From Catenuloplanes indicus (GTDB lineage Bacteria; Actinomycetota; Actinomycetes; Mycobacteriales; Micromonosporaceae), in NCBI RefSeq assembly GCF_030813715.1, contig NZ_JAUSUZ010000001.1:3782001-3846000 (forward strand): DNA of 64,000 nucleotides, in the 5' to 3' direction. The position numbers and the translations under genes were made by a program. The notes beneath the pieces are model-generated. The model was not told the DNA's origin. It worked only from the letters and a program-made list of their open reading frames with translations, and did no database searches. Below, in pieces: positions 1 through 9,053 of this stretch (its first letter is position 1; every line of letters begins with the position of its first letter).

Positions 1-199
1 GGCCGAGCAGCCGGTCCGGCTCCGCGGCCAGCAGCGTGTCCAGTCCGGTGCCGCCGACCCGCGACGGGTCCGCCGGGTGCGCGCCGATCCACAGTTCCGC
101 CTCCGGCCCGGCGGTGGGCGTGGGCCGGCCCTGGATCTCGGCGATCGCGGCGCGCGAACCCCACGCGTACGGGCGGATGACGCTGGTCAGAGCCTGCAT
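1..199 (-). CDS. manA: Mannose-6-phosphate isomerase, N-terminal part (runs off the window)
   Basis: Interconverts fructose-6-phosphate and mannose-6-phosphate, the entry step to GDP-mannose. Only the first 66 residues are inside the window. They carry the usual type I PMI start, with a PYAWGS motif near residue 10 and then an AELWIGAHP...PS motif around residues 36-46, where the family has conserved substrate and metal-site residues. The ATG lies 2 bases past the stop of the upstream CDF gene, so the two are probably co-transcribed. manB lies upstream on the same strand, which supports a mannose-activation operon. The identity is clear from the motif; the rest of the protein cannot be judged. 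Confidence 0.85.
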   Translation of the reverse strand, partial: MQALTSVIRPYAWGSRAAIAEIQGRPTPTAGPEAELWIGAHPADPSRVGGTGLDTLLAAEPDRLLG

Positions 200-201
200 G
201 T

Positions 202-1203
202 TCAGTTCCCCGTGAGTGTCTCGGAAGCCAGCTGCGTGCCGTCGTACCCGGATTTCGGCGCGGCCGCCGCCTCCGGGTCGTACACGTCCGGCTCCAGGTA
301 GATGATCCGGGCGATCGGCACGGCCGCCCGGATGCGCGCCTCCGCCTCGTTGATGTGCCGGGTCACGTCCGCCGCGGTCTCGGTCGCGTCCACCGCGAAC
401 TTCGCTGCGACCAGCAGCTCCTCCGGGCCGAGATGCATGGTGCGCATGTGGATGATCTGCCGGACCGCGGCGCCGTCCAGCAGCGCGCGCTCGATCGCGG
501 CCTGGTCCGGCGCGGACGCGCCCTCGCCGAGCAGCAGGCTCTTCGTCTCGACCGCCAGGATGATCGCGATGCAGACCAGCAGCACGCCGATCGCGCCGGT
601 GCCGAGCGCGTCCCACACGCCGTGGCCGGTGATCAGCGTGAGACCGACGCCGAGGAGCGCCAGGACCAGGCCGATCAGCGCGCCGAAGTCCTCCAGCAGC
701 ACGACCGGCAGCTCCGGCGCCTTGGCGCGGCGGATGAACTGCCGCCACGAGGCGTCGCCACGGGTGTGGTTGGACTCCTTGATCGCGGTGCGGAACGAGA
801 AGCCCTCCATGCAGATCGCGGCGACCAGCACCGCGACCGGCACCCAGTGCCACGACGTGATGGCGCCGTGGTTCGGGTCGGTGTGCGCCTCGTGCCACTT
901 GTGGTAGGCCTCGTACAGCGCGAACAGCCCGCCCAGCGAGAACAGCACGATCGAGACGATGAACGCGTAGATGTAGCGCTCCCGGCCGTACCCGAACGGG
1001 TGGGCCGGCGTCGCTGCCCGGCGGGCTCGTCGCCCGCCGAGCAGCAGCAGCGCCTGATTACCCGAGTCGGCGACCGAGTGGATCGACTCGGCCAGCATCG
1101 ACGAGGACTGTGTCAGCAGGAACGCGACGAACTTCGTGGCCGCGATGCCCAGGTTCGCGGCCAGCGCCGCGATGATCGCCTTGCCGCCCTCGCCGGTGCT
1201 CAT
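202..1203 (-). CDS. Cation diffusion facilitator transporter (ZnT9-like subfamily)
   Basis: A 333-residue membrane protein predicted to export divalent metal ions (Zn2+ or similar) by proton antiport. Helix 2 carries the CDF metal-site pair His42-x3-Asp46 after an SSSMLAES motif. Several hydrophobic helices follow, then a VVLLEDFGALIG segment typical of the SLC30A9/ZnT9-like bacterial branch, and a soluble C-terminal domain from about residue 225. The length is normal for the family. It sits between the SIS-domain gene and manA with gaps of 2-3 bases, so it is expressed with mannose genes; the functional link is unclear. The ion specificity cannot be read from the sequence. Confidence 0.85.
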   Translation of the reverse strand: MSTGEGGKAIIAALAANLGIAATKFVAFLLTQSSSMLAESIHSVADSGNQALLLLGGRRARRAATPAHPFGYGRERYIYAFIVSIVLFSLGGLFALYEAYHKWHEAHTDPNHGAITSWHWVPVAVLVAAICMEGFSFRTAIKESNHTRGDASWRQFIRRAKAPELPVVLLEDFGALIGLVLALLGVGLTLITGHGVWDALGTGAIGVLLVCIAIILAVETKSLLLGEGASAPDQAAIERALLDGAAVRQIIHMRTMHLGPEELLVAAKFAVDATETAADVTRHINEAEARIRAAVPIARIIYLEPDVYDPEAAAAPKSGYDGTQLASETLTGN

Positions 1204-1206
1204 CGG

Positions 1207-2430
1207 TCAGTTGATCCCTTCGGTGCGGATCGGGTTGGCCAGTTCCTTCATCTCGGAGATCGCCGGCACCGCCATCGGGTCGAGACCGTGCGCCAGCGCC
1301 AGGTAGATCGACGCGAAGTCCGGGACCGCGATCAGCGACGCCAGCCGCTCCAGCGTGGAGCCGCCCTCCGCGGTCACCACGTCGCAGCGCACGCCACGTC
1401 GTTCCGCGAGCGTCTGCACCGCGTCCGCGCGCCGCTCCTCGACCGCGACCGGCTCGTCGTTCGCCTCCTGCGGGTCGATGCCGCCGTCGCGCAGCAGCAC
1501 GATCCGCAGCCGGGTCTGGTCTCCCTCGTCCTCCGGGTCGGCGAAGATGTCCCGCTCACCCTCGACCAGGCCGCCGAAGACGCCGTCGAGCAGGCCCACC
1601 CGGCCGCGGCCGGCCTCACCGAGACCGCCGGCGACCACCGGGTACCGTGCGTTCGCGGAGAGCGTGTCGGCGAACCGGCGCGCGGCCACGGTGGCCAGCG
1701 GCGACGAGCCCCAGACGATCGGCACCGAGCCGGCCAGGCCGAGCGCCAGCGACTTCGCCGGGTTGACGAACGACTCCAGGCCGGGGCGGCAGCGGTCCGC
1801 GTCCGTGTCCAGCCGGGTCGCGGTCTCCGCCAGGTCGGCCTCGTTGATCTTCACGAGGTCGAGCTGCCGCGCGGCCAGCAGCACCGGTACGGCCAGCGAC
1901 CACAGGCTGGCGCGGGCCGGTGCGCGGCGCGGCACGCCGATGAACGGCGCACGGGCCGACTCGGCGATCGACTGCAGCCGGGAGTCCGGCGCGCCGATCG
2001 CGACCAGCCGGGCACCGCGCCGGGCCGCGGCCTCGGCGGCGGCCAGCGCCTCCGGGCTACGGCCGGAGGCGGAGACCGCGATCACCACGTCCGCCGCGCC
2101 GACCCAGCCGGGCACGCCCGGGCTGCGGTGCGCGATCACCGGCGCCGGGCAGCGCGGCCCGGCGACCGTACGCAGGATGTCCGCGGTGAGCACCGCGGTG
2201 CCGGCCCCGGCGATCACGACCGCGCGCGGCCGGCCCTCGTCGGACAGCGCGTTGAGGTTCGCCTCCGCCGCCAGCTGCGCGGACTCACGGACCTGGGCGC
2301 CCGCGGACGCGGTGGCCCGGAGCATGCCGCCCGGGTCCCGCGCGGCCATCAGCTCCTCGTCGTCGAGGATGCTCTCGTCGGCGACGCGCCGGCCCTGAAT
2401 CCCCGCGGTGCCGTCCACCGGGTTGCCCAT
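1207..2430 (-). CDS. SIS-domain protein, phosphoglucose/phosphomannose isomerase-like (TobH/Rv3256c type)
   Basis: A 407-residue protein with a sugar-isomerase fold. An N-terminal SIS domain is visible around residues 60-170, with a VVIAVSASGRSPEAL phosphosugar-binding segment. The C-terminal half resembles the bacterial PGI/PMI C-terminal domain (VPIVWGSSPLATVAARRF). The position between manB and manA matches M. tuberculosis Rv3256c, whose product is poorly characterised, so catalytic activity is not assured. The start chosen is an ATG overlapping the stop of the Trm112-like gene (ATGA), which implies coupled translation. An in-frame start 108 bases upstream exists but would run through that neighbour. 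Confidence 0.75.
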   Translation of the reverse strand: MGNPVDGTAGIQGRRVADESILDDEELMAARDPGGMLRATASAGAQVRESAQLAAEANLNALSDEGRPRAVVIAGAGTAVLTADILRTVAGPRCPAPVIAHRSPGVPGWVGAADVVIAVSASGRSPEALAAAEAAARRGARLVAIGAPDSRLQSIAESARAPFIGVPRRAPARASLWSLAVPVLLAARQLDLVKINEADLAETATRLDTDADRCRPGLESFVNPAKSLALGLAGSVPIVWGSSPLATVAARRFADTLSANARYPVVAGGLGEAGRGRVGLLDGVFGGLVEGERDIFADPEDEGDQTRLRIVLLRDGGIDPQEANDEPVAVEERRADAVQTLAERRGVRCDVVTAEGGSTLERLASLIAVPDFASIYLALAHGLDPMAVPAISEMKELANPIRTEGIN

Positions 2431-2639
2431 CAGCGGTCTTCCTCCTGGTCCGTGTGCTGCGGACCCGTCGGAGCCGTTCGTGCCTCGTCCAGCAGCATCA
2501 CCGGGATGTCGTCCTCGACCCGGAACCGCCGCCCACACTCGGTGCAGGTCAGCGTGCCCGTGGCCGCGTCATGGGCGAGCGGCGCACGGTGCGTGTCCGG
2601 GCAAGCGATGATCTCCAGCAACTGCGGATCCAGGGCCAC
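2430..2639 (-). CDS. Trm112-like small zinc-ribbon protein
   Basis: A 69-residue protein of the Trm112/UPF0434 family. It shows ACPDTHRAPL near the N-terminus and a CTECGRRF knuckle about 25 residues later, although one pair lacks its second cysteine (CPDTH). Family members activate methyltransferases or act as small zinc-binding partners; the partner here is unknown. The GTG start is chosen because a strong AAAGGAG ribosome site lies 6 bases upstream and homology begins there (VALDPQLLEIIACP). The stop overlaps the ATG of the SIS gene. It lies between manB and the SIS gene, a common actinobacterial arrangement. Confidence 0.8.
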   Translation of the reverse strand: MALDPQLLEIIACPDTHRAPLAHDAATGTLTCTECGRRFRVEDDIPVMLLDEARTAPTGPQHTDQEEDR

Positions 2640-2655
2640 GAACGGCTCCTTTCCA

Positions 2656-2685
2656 GGGGTCCCGCGGGGGTGTTCCCCGCAACCC
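2656..2685 (-). terminator. GC hairpin between manB and the Trm112-like gene
   Basis: An inner stem GCGGGG/CCCCGC with a 5-base loop is extended by GGGGT/ACCCC across a small internal bulge. It falls between the manB stop and the ribosome site of the next gene. There is no T tract, so it could be a partial terminator, an attenuator or an mRNA processing element. Confidence 0.3.
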
Positions 2686-2692
2686 CCGAAGC

Positions 2693-4084
2693 CTAACCGC
2701 GAACGATGGCGAGAACGTCGTCGCGCAGCTGCGCCATGCGCTCCGCGGTCGGCGCCTCCACGTTGAGTCGCAGCAGCGGCTCCGTGTTGGACGGGCGGAG
2801 GTTGATCCACGCGCCGTCCTCGAACGTGATGGTCAGGCCGTCCAGCTCGTCCGTCGGGCGGCCGGCGAACGCGGCGCGCACCTCCGCGGTCTTCGCGGCC
2901 GCGTCGGACACCGTGGAGTTGATCTCACCGGACGCGACGTACCGCTCGTAGGCGGCGCCCAGTTCGGAGAGCGGCCGGTCCTGCTCGCCGAGCGCGGCCA
3001 GCACGTGCATCGCGGCCAGCATGCCGGTGTCCGCGCCCCAGAAGTCGCGGAAGTAGTAGTGCGCGGAGTGCTCACCGCCGAACACCGCGTCGGTCTTCGC
3101 CATCTCCGCCTTGATGAACGAGTGGCCCACCCGGGTGCGGACCGGCTTGCCGCCGTGCTCGACGACGATCTCCGGCACCGCGGTCGAGGTGATCAGGTTG
3201 TGGATGACGATGCCGCCCGGGTGCTTGGCCAGCTCGCGCACCGCGACCAGCGCGGTGATCGCGGACGGGGACACCGGCGCGCCGTTCTCGTCGATGACGA
3301 AGCAGCGGTCCGCGTCGCCGTCGAACGCCAGGCCGATGTCCGCGCCGTGCTCGACCACGGCGGCCTGCAGGTCGACCAGGTTGGCCGGCTCCAGCGGGTT
3401 GGCCTCGTGGTTCGGGAACGAGCCGTCCAGCTCGAAGTAGAGCGGCACGATCTCCAGCGGCAGGCCGGCCAGCACGGCGTCACCGAGCACGGCCGGTACG
3501 GTGTGTCCGCCCATGCCGTTGCCCGCGTCCACGACCACCTTGAGCGGGCGGATGCCGGACAGGTCGACCAGCGAGCGCAGGTGCGCCGCATAGTCGGCCA
3601 GCAGATCGCGGCGCTCCACCGGCACCTCGCCGACCGGCGTCAGGCCGTCGTCCAGCAACTGCTGCGCCCGGTCCCGGATCTGCGACAGGCCGCTGTCCTG
3701 ACCGATCGGTTTGGCACCGGCCTTGCACATCTTGATGCCGTTGTACCGCGCCGGGTTGTGGCTGGCGGTGAACATCGCGCCGGGCAGGCCGAGCACGCCG
3801 GACGCGTAGTAGAGCAGGTCGGTCGAGCCGAGACCCGCGTGCACCACCTGGGCACCGGCCGCGATCGCACCGGCCGCGAACGACTCGGCCAGCGCCGGGC
3901 CGGACTCACGCATGTCGTGCGCGATCACGATGCGGTCGGCGTCGTCGCCGCGATCACGCAGCGTCTCCACGAACGCCTGGCCCAGCGCGCACGCGGCCGC
4001 GGTGTCGAACTCGTCCGGGACCGTACCGCGCACGTCGTACGCCTTCACGATCCGTGACAGCTCAGCCAACTCAACGCTCCTCAC
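2693..4084 (-). CDS. manB: Phosphomannomutase/phosphoglucomutase
   Basis: Converts mannose-6-phosphate to mannose-1-phosphate (and often the glucose equivalents) for GDP-mannose and cell-envelope mannosides. The 463-residue alpha-D-phosphohexomutase has all four family loops: phosphoserine loop TASHNP at 106-111, metal loop DGDADR at 255-260, sugar loop GGEHS at 336-340 and phosphate loop RPSNTEP at 430-436. The length is standard. It is first in a run that continues with the Trm112-like gene, SIS gene, CDF gene and manA, and manC at 57.4 kb supplies the next step. The start could be a few codons later, since homology begins around LSRIVKAYDVRG. Confidence 0.93.
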   Translation of the reverse strand: MRSVELAELSRIVKAYDVRGTVPDEFDTAAACALGQAFVETLRDRGDDADRIVIAHDMRESGPALAESFAAGAIAAGAQVVHAGLGSTDLLYYASGVLGLPGAMFTASHNPARYNGIKMCKAGAKPIGQDSGLSQIRDRAQQLLDDGLTPVGEVPVERRDLLADYAAHLRSLVDLSGIRPLKVVVDAGNGMGGHTVPAVLGDAVLAGLPLEIVPLYFELDGSFPNHEANPLEPANLVDLQAAVVEHGADIGLAFDGDADRCFVIDENGAPVSPSAITALVAVRELAKHPGGIVIHNLITSTAVPEIVVEHGGKPVRTRVGHSFIKAEMAKTDAVFGGEHSAHYYFRDFWGADTGMLAAMHVLAALGEQDRPLSELGAAYERYVASGEINSTVSDAAAKTAEVRAAFAGRPTDELDGLTITFEDGAWINLRPSNTEPLLRLNVEAPTAERMAQLRDDVLAIVRG

Positions 4085-4214
4085 GCCTCGTCCTACGCCT
4101 GTGTAGCCGACCGGGGAAGCGTATCGGAGCCTTGTTCACCGGACGTGATGAGGCGGGTGACCGGGATGCTGCGGCTCGGTCACGGGCACATGACGAAGAG
4201 GATGCGCGGGGGTA

Positions 4215-5270
4215 CTACTCCGTCACTCTAGGCAACCGGGTGGTCGGATCCGGCGGCGTGCTGCGCGCCCGGTTCGCGTTCGGGCCGGACGGCACGCCCG
4301 GGTAGCGCTGCGTGGGCAGGTCGACCGGCGGCCGGCCACCCGCCGGCGGCTGTGCGGGCAGCATCTGCGTGGCACCCTCGGTCGCGCCGCTCCAGCCGGC
4401 CGTGCGCGGACCGGCGCCGTAGACGCCGCCACCGTCACCGCCGCCACCGCTGCCACCGCCGCCGCGCGGCCACGAGCCGCCGGAGCCGGCGAACGCACCG
4501 CCGTCGTCCTCCGCGCGGTTGCGCCGGACCAGCAGCACGATCAGCGCCACGCCGACGCCGACCATGACCACACCGATCGCGATCGGCACGCCGAGCCCAC
4601 CGAACAGGCTGTCGTTCGACTTCAGCGACACCGGGCCGGCCGGGTCCGGCGGGAGCGACTCGAAGGTGGGCGCGGCCGCGGCCTCCTCGGTCTTCTCCTC
4701 CTCCGGCGTGGGAGACGGCGACGGGCTCTTGGACGGGCTCTTCGACGGGCTGGGCTTGGGCGCGGGCTCACCGCCGCGGATCTGCGCCTCGTCGTCGCCG
4801 TCGGCCAGGCGGTTGTCGTTCTCGTCGAGCATGAAGCCCTCGAACCGAACCTCGCCGTTCGGCGCGTTCGGCCCGAACGCGACGCGGAACCGGACGGTCT
4901 GCTGCCGGTTGCGCCGCTCGCACATCTCCGCCTCGGCCGGCTGCACCAGCTGCGTGACGTAGTCGCCGTCGGCCTGCGCGCTCAGCTGCACCTGCACGGT
5001 CTGGCCGCCCGAGTTGACCGCGACCACGACCTGGTCCGGGCTCAGGTCGTCGGCGCGGATGCGCAGCTGGGCGCGGGCCCGGATGCAGCCGTCGTCCTCC
5101 CGGCGCAGCCGGATGTCGACGTTCTGCGGCCCGTTGCCCGCGGTGAACGAGCTGGGCGCGCTCACCGCGACCTCGTCCGCGTAAGCAGGCGCGACACCCA
5201 GCGTGACGGCACCGAGCAGCCCGGCCACCATCGCCATCAGGGCATGCGCCACCCATCGCCGTACAAGCAT
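4215..5270 (-). CDS. Secreted, membrane-anchored protein with Ser/Pro linker (unknown function)
   Basis: About 351 residues. An N-terminal signal peptide ends near an AYA site around residue 32. A beta-rich extracellular domain follows (about 35-170) with two cysteines. Then comes a PSPSKSPSKSPSPSPTP linker, one transmembrane helix (GVPIAIGVVMVGVGVALIVLLV), a basic stop-transfer segment, and a Gly-rich then Pro/Thr-rich cytoplasmic tail. This is a type I anchored surface protein; no enzyme motif is visible. The ATG at 5270 is chosen because it begins a clean signal peptide; a GTG 10 codons upstream is possible. It is divergent from nothing close by and appears to be a single-gene unit. Confidence 0.7.
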   Translation of the reverse strand: MLVRRWVAHALMAMVAGLLGAVTLGVAPAYADEVAVSAPSSFTAGNGPQNVDIRLRREDDGCIRARAQLRIRADDLSPDQVVVAVNSGGQTVQVQLSAQADGDYVTQLVQPAEAEMCERRNRQQTVRFRVAFGPNAPNGEVRFEGFMLDENDNRLADGDDEAQIRGGEPAPKPSPSKSPSKSPSPSPTPEEEKTEEAAAAPTFESLPPDPAGPVSLKSNDSLFGGLGVPIAIGVVMVGVGVALIVLLVRRNRAEDDGGAFAGSGGSWPRGGGGSGGGGDGGGVYGAGPRTAGWSGATEGATQMLPAQPPAGGRPPVDLPTQRYPGVPSGPNANRARSTPPDPTTRLPRVTE

Positions 5271-5347
5271 GTCTGGGAGGCTACATCGCCGGTGCGACAA
5301 CGCCGAAGCCGTCGTTCGGTCGATAAGCCAACCCTTTTAAGACCAAT

Positions 5348-6016
5348 TCACCGGGTACGTCCAGCGAGCGCGGCGCGGCACGCATGGTCCGCGGCCCGGG
5401 TCGTCTCCGGCAGGCGGAACCGCGGGGCGAGCGCCAGGACCTGCGCGGCCGCGCCGGCCACGGAGATCCGGTGGCCGGGCGAGACGAACACCGGCCGCAC
5501 CCGGTCCTGGGTGCGCAGCACGGTGCCGACCGTCACCCCATCGAGCGAGATCGGGCTCGCATCGCCGCGCCGCTCCCCCGGCATCGCCCACTCGCCGGTC
5601 AGGTGCGTCTTGCCGACGCCCAGCGCGGGCAGGCCGGTGAGCACGCCGAGGTGGCAGGCGAGACCGAAGCGGCGCGGGTGGGCCAGGCCGTGACCGTCGC
5701 AGACCAGCAGGTCGGGGCGGGTGCTGAGCCGGTCCAGCGCGGCCAGCAGCGCGGGGATCTCGCGGAACGCGAACAGGCCCGGGACGTACGGGAACGCGGG
5801 ACGGCCGATGGTGACCGCCTCGTCGACCGGTTCCAGCGTGGCCGCGTCCAGCACCACCACGGCCGCGACCAGCCGCTCGTCGCCGTCCGCGTAGGCGACG
5901 TCCAGACCGGCCACGGTCCTCGGCGATACCGGTGCGTCGGTCAGGTCGACCAGCCCGCGGAGGCGGTCCTGCTCGGCCTCGGCCTCGGCGACGGTGGTGG
6001 GCCAGGCGGCGGTCAC
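5348..6016 (-). CDS. nfi: Endonuclease V (deoxyinosine 3' endonuclease)
   Basis: Repairs deaminated purines by nicking DNA one base 3' of deoxyinosine. The 222-residue protein has the family core: GLDVAYADGD with the first catalytic aspartate near residue 42, FPYVPGLFAFREIPALL around residues 85-101, DGHGLAHPRRFGLA around residues 118-131, and a late FVSPGHRIS segment. The GTG start at 6016 fits the homology start; the long upstream open frame is antisense to the next gene. It stands as a single gene between the secreted protein and the aldehyde dehydrogenase on the same strand. Confidence 0.9.
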   Translation of the reverse strand: MTAAWPTTVAEAEAEQDRLRGLVDLTDAPVSPRTVAGLDVAYADGDERLVAAVVVLDAATLEPVDEAVTIGRPAFPYVPGLFAFREIPALLAALDRLSTRPDLLVCDGHGLAHPRRFGLACHLGVLTGLPALGVGKTHLTGEWAMPGERRGDASPISLDGVTVGTVLRTQDRVRPVFVSPGHRISVAGAAAQVLALAPRFRLPETTRAADHACRAALAGRTR

Positions 6017-6093
6017 GGTACGGGGCCTCCGGTCGGGCTCGGAGCACGGGCGGGTGGGGTGGCGCCCGTACCGTTGATGGGATTTTCTGGTTC

Positions 6094-7518
6094 TCAGAGG
6101 GTGATGCCGGTGAGCACCAGGACGCGGGGTTCGGTGTAATCCTCCATCGCGGAGCGGACGCCCTCGCGGCCGACACCGCTGCCCTTCACGCCGCCGTAGG
6201 GCATCTGGTCCGCGCGGTAGGACGGCACGTCGCCGATGATCACGCCGCCGACCTGCAGCGACTGGTGCGCGGCGAACGCGGTCTGGAGATCGTGGGTGAA
6301 CACGCCGGCCTGCAGCCCGTAGGCGGAGTCGTTGACGGCGGTGAACGCGGCCTCGTCGCTCACCACCCGCTGCACGGCCAGGACCGGGCCGAACACCTCC
6401 TCCGCCAGCACCTTCGCCCCGGCGGGCACGTTCACCAAGATCGTCGGAGGGTACGTGGAGCCCTCGCGCTCGCCGCCGGTCAGCGCCTCCGCGCCGGCGC
6501 GCAACGCCTCGTCCACCCACGCCTCGACCCGCTTCGCCGCGTCCTCGCTGATCAGCGGGCCGACGTCGGTCGCCTCGTCGTTCGGGTCGCCGGTCGTGAG
6601 CGCCTCGGTCCGGTCCTTCAGTTTCGCCACGAAACGGTCGTAGACGTCCGCGTGTGCGAAGACGCGCTGCACCGCGATGCAACTCTGGCCGGCCTGGTAG
6701 TTGGAGAAGGTCGCGATGCGCTGCGCCGCGTGCTCCAGGTCCGCGTCCGAGGACCAGTCCGCGCAGATCACGGCCGCCGCGTTGCCGCCCAGCTCCAGCG
6801 TCACGTGCTTGCGCGGCACCGACTCCTGGATCAGGCCGCCGACCGGGCCGGATCCGGTGAACGAGATCACCGGCAGGCGCGGGTCCTCGACCAGCTCGGC
6901 GGTGCGGTCGTTCGGCAGCGGCAGCACGGAGAACGCACCCTCCGGCAGCTCCGTCTCGGCCAGCAGCTCGCCCAGCAGCAGTGCGGACAGCGGCGTGGCC
7001 GGCGCCGGCTTGAGCACGATCGGCACACCGGCCGCGATCGCCGGCGCCACCTTGTGCGCGACCAGGTTCAGCGGGAAGTTGAACGGCGAGATGCCGAGCA
7101 CGGCGCCGCGCGGCACGCGCCGGACCAGCGCCAGCCGGCCCTCGCCGGCCGGGTCCGTGTCCAGCCGCTGCATCTCACCGGCGAACCGGCGTGCCTCCTC
7201 CGCGGCCCAGCGGAACACCGACACCGCGCGGCCGGCCTCGGCGCGCGCCCACTTCAGCGGCTTGCCGTTCTCCGCGGTGATAAGGCGGGCCACCTCGTCC
7301 GCGCGCTCCGCCAGCCGTCGTGAGACGTGATCGAGCGCGGCGGCCCGGACGTGCGCGGGCGTCGGCGTGACCGTCGCCTTCGCCAGCGCCTCGTCCACCT
7401 GCGCGGGCGTGGCGAAGCTGGTGCGGCCGACCACGGCGCCGTCGTACGGATGCCGCACGATCACCTCGTCGTCGCCGTGCACCGGGCGGCCGGCGACGTA
7501 GAACGGGATCATGTCCAT
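6094..7518 (-). CDS. NAD(P)-dependent aldehyde dehydrogenase (semialdehyde/lactaldehyde type)
   Basis: Oxidises an aldehyde to the acid. The 474-residue protein is a full-length ALDH-superfamily member with the SPFNFPLNL cofactor segment at 144-152, FTGSG at 220-224, general base Glu242 in LELGG and catalytic Cys280 in AGQSC. The short substrate-binding features resemble the phosphonoacetaldehyde/lactaldehyde/glyceraldehyde-3-phosphate (NADP) branch more than betaine aldehyde enzymes, so succinate semialdehyde or a related small aldehyde is plausible. It is transcribed away from a second ALDH with about 106 bases between them, which must hold both promoters. Confidence 0.85.
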   Translation of the reverse strand: MDMIPFYVAGRPVHGDDEVIVRHPYDGAVVGRTSFATPAQVDEALAKATVTPTPAHVRAAALDHVSRRLAERADEVARLITAENGKPLKWARAEAGRAVSVFRWAAEEARRFAGEMQRLDTDPAGEGRLALVRRVPRGAVLGISPFNFPLNLVAHKVAPAIAAGVPIVLKPAPATPLSALLLGELLAETELPEGAFSVLPLPNDRTAELVEDPRLPVISFTGSGPVGGLIQESVPRKHVTLELGGNAAAVICADWSSDADLEHAAQRIATFSNYQAGQSCIAVQRVFAHADVYDRFVAKLKDRTEALTTGDPNDEATDVGPLISEDAAKRVEAWVDEALRAGAEALTGGEREGSTYPPTILVNVPAGAKVLAEEVFGPVLAVQRVVSDEAAFTAVNDSAYGLQAGVFTHDLQTAFAAHQSLQVGGVIIGDVPSYRADQMPYGGVKGSGVGREGVRSAMEDYTEPRVLVLTGITL

Positions 7519-7624
7519 GACGCGAATCCTTCCGTCTCCCCCGAGCCTAGTCCTCTTGCCCGCTACGGTTTTCGTGGCGAGGATGGCTGCGGAGTGACGG
7601 ATACCGCGGTCCTACGGAGATGAC

Positions 7625-9052
7625 ATGCAGGTTCTTCGCAACTTCGTGAACGGTAAGTACGCCGACCCGGCCGACGGCCGGTGGTCCGACCTGATCGACC
7701 CGGCCACCGGCGAGGTCTTCGCGCAGGCGCCGGTCTCCGGCGAACGCGACGTGGATGCGGCCATGTCCGCCGCCGCCACCGCGTTCGAGAGCTGGCGGGA
7801 CACCACACCGGCCGAACGGCAGCGGGCCCTCCTGAAGATCGCCGACGCAGTCGAGTCGCGTGCGGCCGAGCTGGTCGACGCGGAGGTCCGCAACACCGGC
7901 AAGCCCCGGCAGCTCACCGCGGACGAGGAACTGCCGCCGTCCGTCGACCAGCTGCGTTTCTTCGCCGGTGCGGCCCGCATGCTGGAGGGCAGGTCGGCCG
8001 GCAACTACCTGGCCGGCCACGAGTCGTACGTGCGGCGCGAGCCGATCGGCGTCTGTGCCCAGGTCACGCCGTGGAACTACCCGCTGATGATGGCCATCTG
8101 GAAGATCGCGCCGGCGCTCGCGGCCGGCAACACCGTGGTGCTCAAGCCGTCCGACACCACGCCGGTCTCCACGCTGCTGCTCGCCGAGATCGCGGCCGAG
8201 TTCCTGCCGCCGGGCGTGTTCAACGTGGTCGCCGGCGACCGGGACACCGGCCGCGCGCTCGTCTCGCACCGCACGCCGCAGTTCGTCTCGATCACCGGCT
8301 CCACCCGGGCCGGCCGGGAGGTGCTCGCGTCCGCCGCGCCCGACCTCAAGCGCACCCACCTGGAGCTGGGCGGCAAGGCGCCGGTCGTGCTCTTCGACGA
8401 CGCGGACGTGGCGGCCGCGGCCGCGGCGATCGCGGGCGGCGGCTACTTCAACGCCGGCCAGGACTGCACCGCCGCGACGCGCGTGCTGGCCGCGCCGGGC
8501 GTCTACCCGGACCTGGTGGCGGCGCTGACCTCGGAGGCGCGCGCCACCCGCACCGGGCTGCCGGACGACCCCGGCGTCGCCTACGGACCGCTGAACAACG
8601 CGGCGCAGCTGGCCCGCGTCACGGGTTTCGTCGACCGGCTGCCCGCGCACGCGTCCGTCGAGACCGGTGGCGCGCGGGTCGGCGACCGCGGGTTCTTCTA
8701 CGCGCCGACGGTCGTCTCGGGCGTACGGCAGGACGACGAGGTGATCCAGGACGAGGTGTTCGGGCCGGTGATCACCGTGCAGCGGTTCTCCGACGAGGAC
8801 GAGGCGGTGTGCTGGGCCAACGGCGTCGACTACGGCCTGGCCGCGTCCGTCTGGACCCGCGACCACGGCCGCGCGATGCGGATGACGCGCCGCCTCGACT
8901 TCGGGTGCGTCTGGGTCAACACGCACATCCCGTTCGTGTCCGAGATGCCGCACGGCGGGTTCAAGCACAGCGGGTACGGCAAGGACCTGTCGCTGTACTC
9001 GCTGGAGGACTACACCCGGGTCAAGCACGTCATGCACAACATCGAGGTCTGA
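7625..9052 (+). CDS. Gamma-aminobutyraldehyde dehydrogenase
   Basis: Probably oxidises 4-aminobutanal (from putrescine) to GABA. The 475-residue ALDH has TPWNYPLMM at 148-156, general base Glu247 in LELGGK and catalytic Cys281 in AGQDC, and ends with a [14 protein letters not shown] signature of the PatD/aminobutyraldehyde branch. The call is strengthened by the GABA transaminase gene starting 1 base after its stop, so aldehyde to GABA to succinate semialdehyde is encoded in one operon. The polyamine importer and aminotransferase at 32-39 kb could supply the substrate. A ribosome site (ACGGAGATGAC) precedes the ATG. Confidence 0.88.
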   Translation: MQVLRNFVNGKYADPADGRWSDLIDPATGEVFAQAPVSGERDVDAAMSAAATAFESWRDTTPAERQRALLKIADAVESRAAELVDAEVRNTGKPRQLTADEELPPSVDQLRFFAGAARMLEGRSAGNYLAGHESYVRREPIGVCAQVTPWNYPLMMAIWKIAPALAAGNTVVLKPSDTTPVSTLLLAEIAAEFLPPGVFNVVAGDRDTGRALVSHRTPQFVSITGSTRAGREVLASAAPDLKRTHLELGGKAPVVLFDDADVAAAAAAIAGGGYFNAGQDCTAATRVLAAPGVYPDLVAALTSEARATRTGLPDDPGVAYGPLNNAAQLARVTGFVDRLPAHASVETGGARVGDRGFFYAPTVVSGVRQDDEVIQDEVFGPVITVQRFSDEDEAVCWANGVDYGLAASVWTRDHGRAMRMTRRLDFGCVWVNTHIPFVSEMPHGGFKHSGYGKDLSLYSLEDYTRVKHVMHNIEV

Positions 9053-9053
9053 G

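Noticed and set aside
355-2766. 803-codon open frame on the plus strand, and similar very long frames at 39537-42278 and 43385-46480
   Set aside because: They are antisense to well-supported genes, are Arg/Gly/Ala-rich with no domains, and arise from high-GC codon bias.
4054-4305. 83-codon plus-strand frame between manB and the secreted protein gene
   Set aside because: It overlaps both flanking genes on the other strand and shows no protein-like features.
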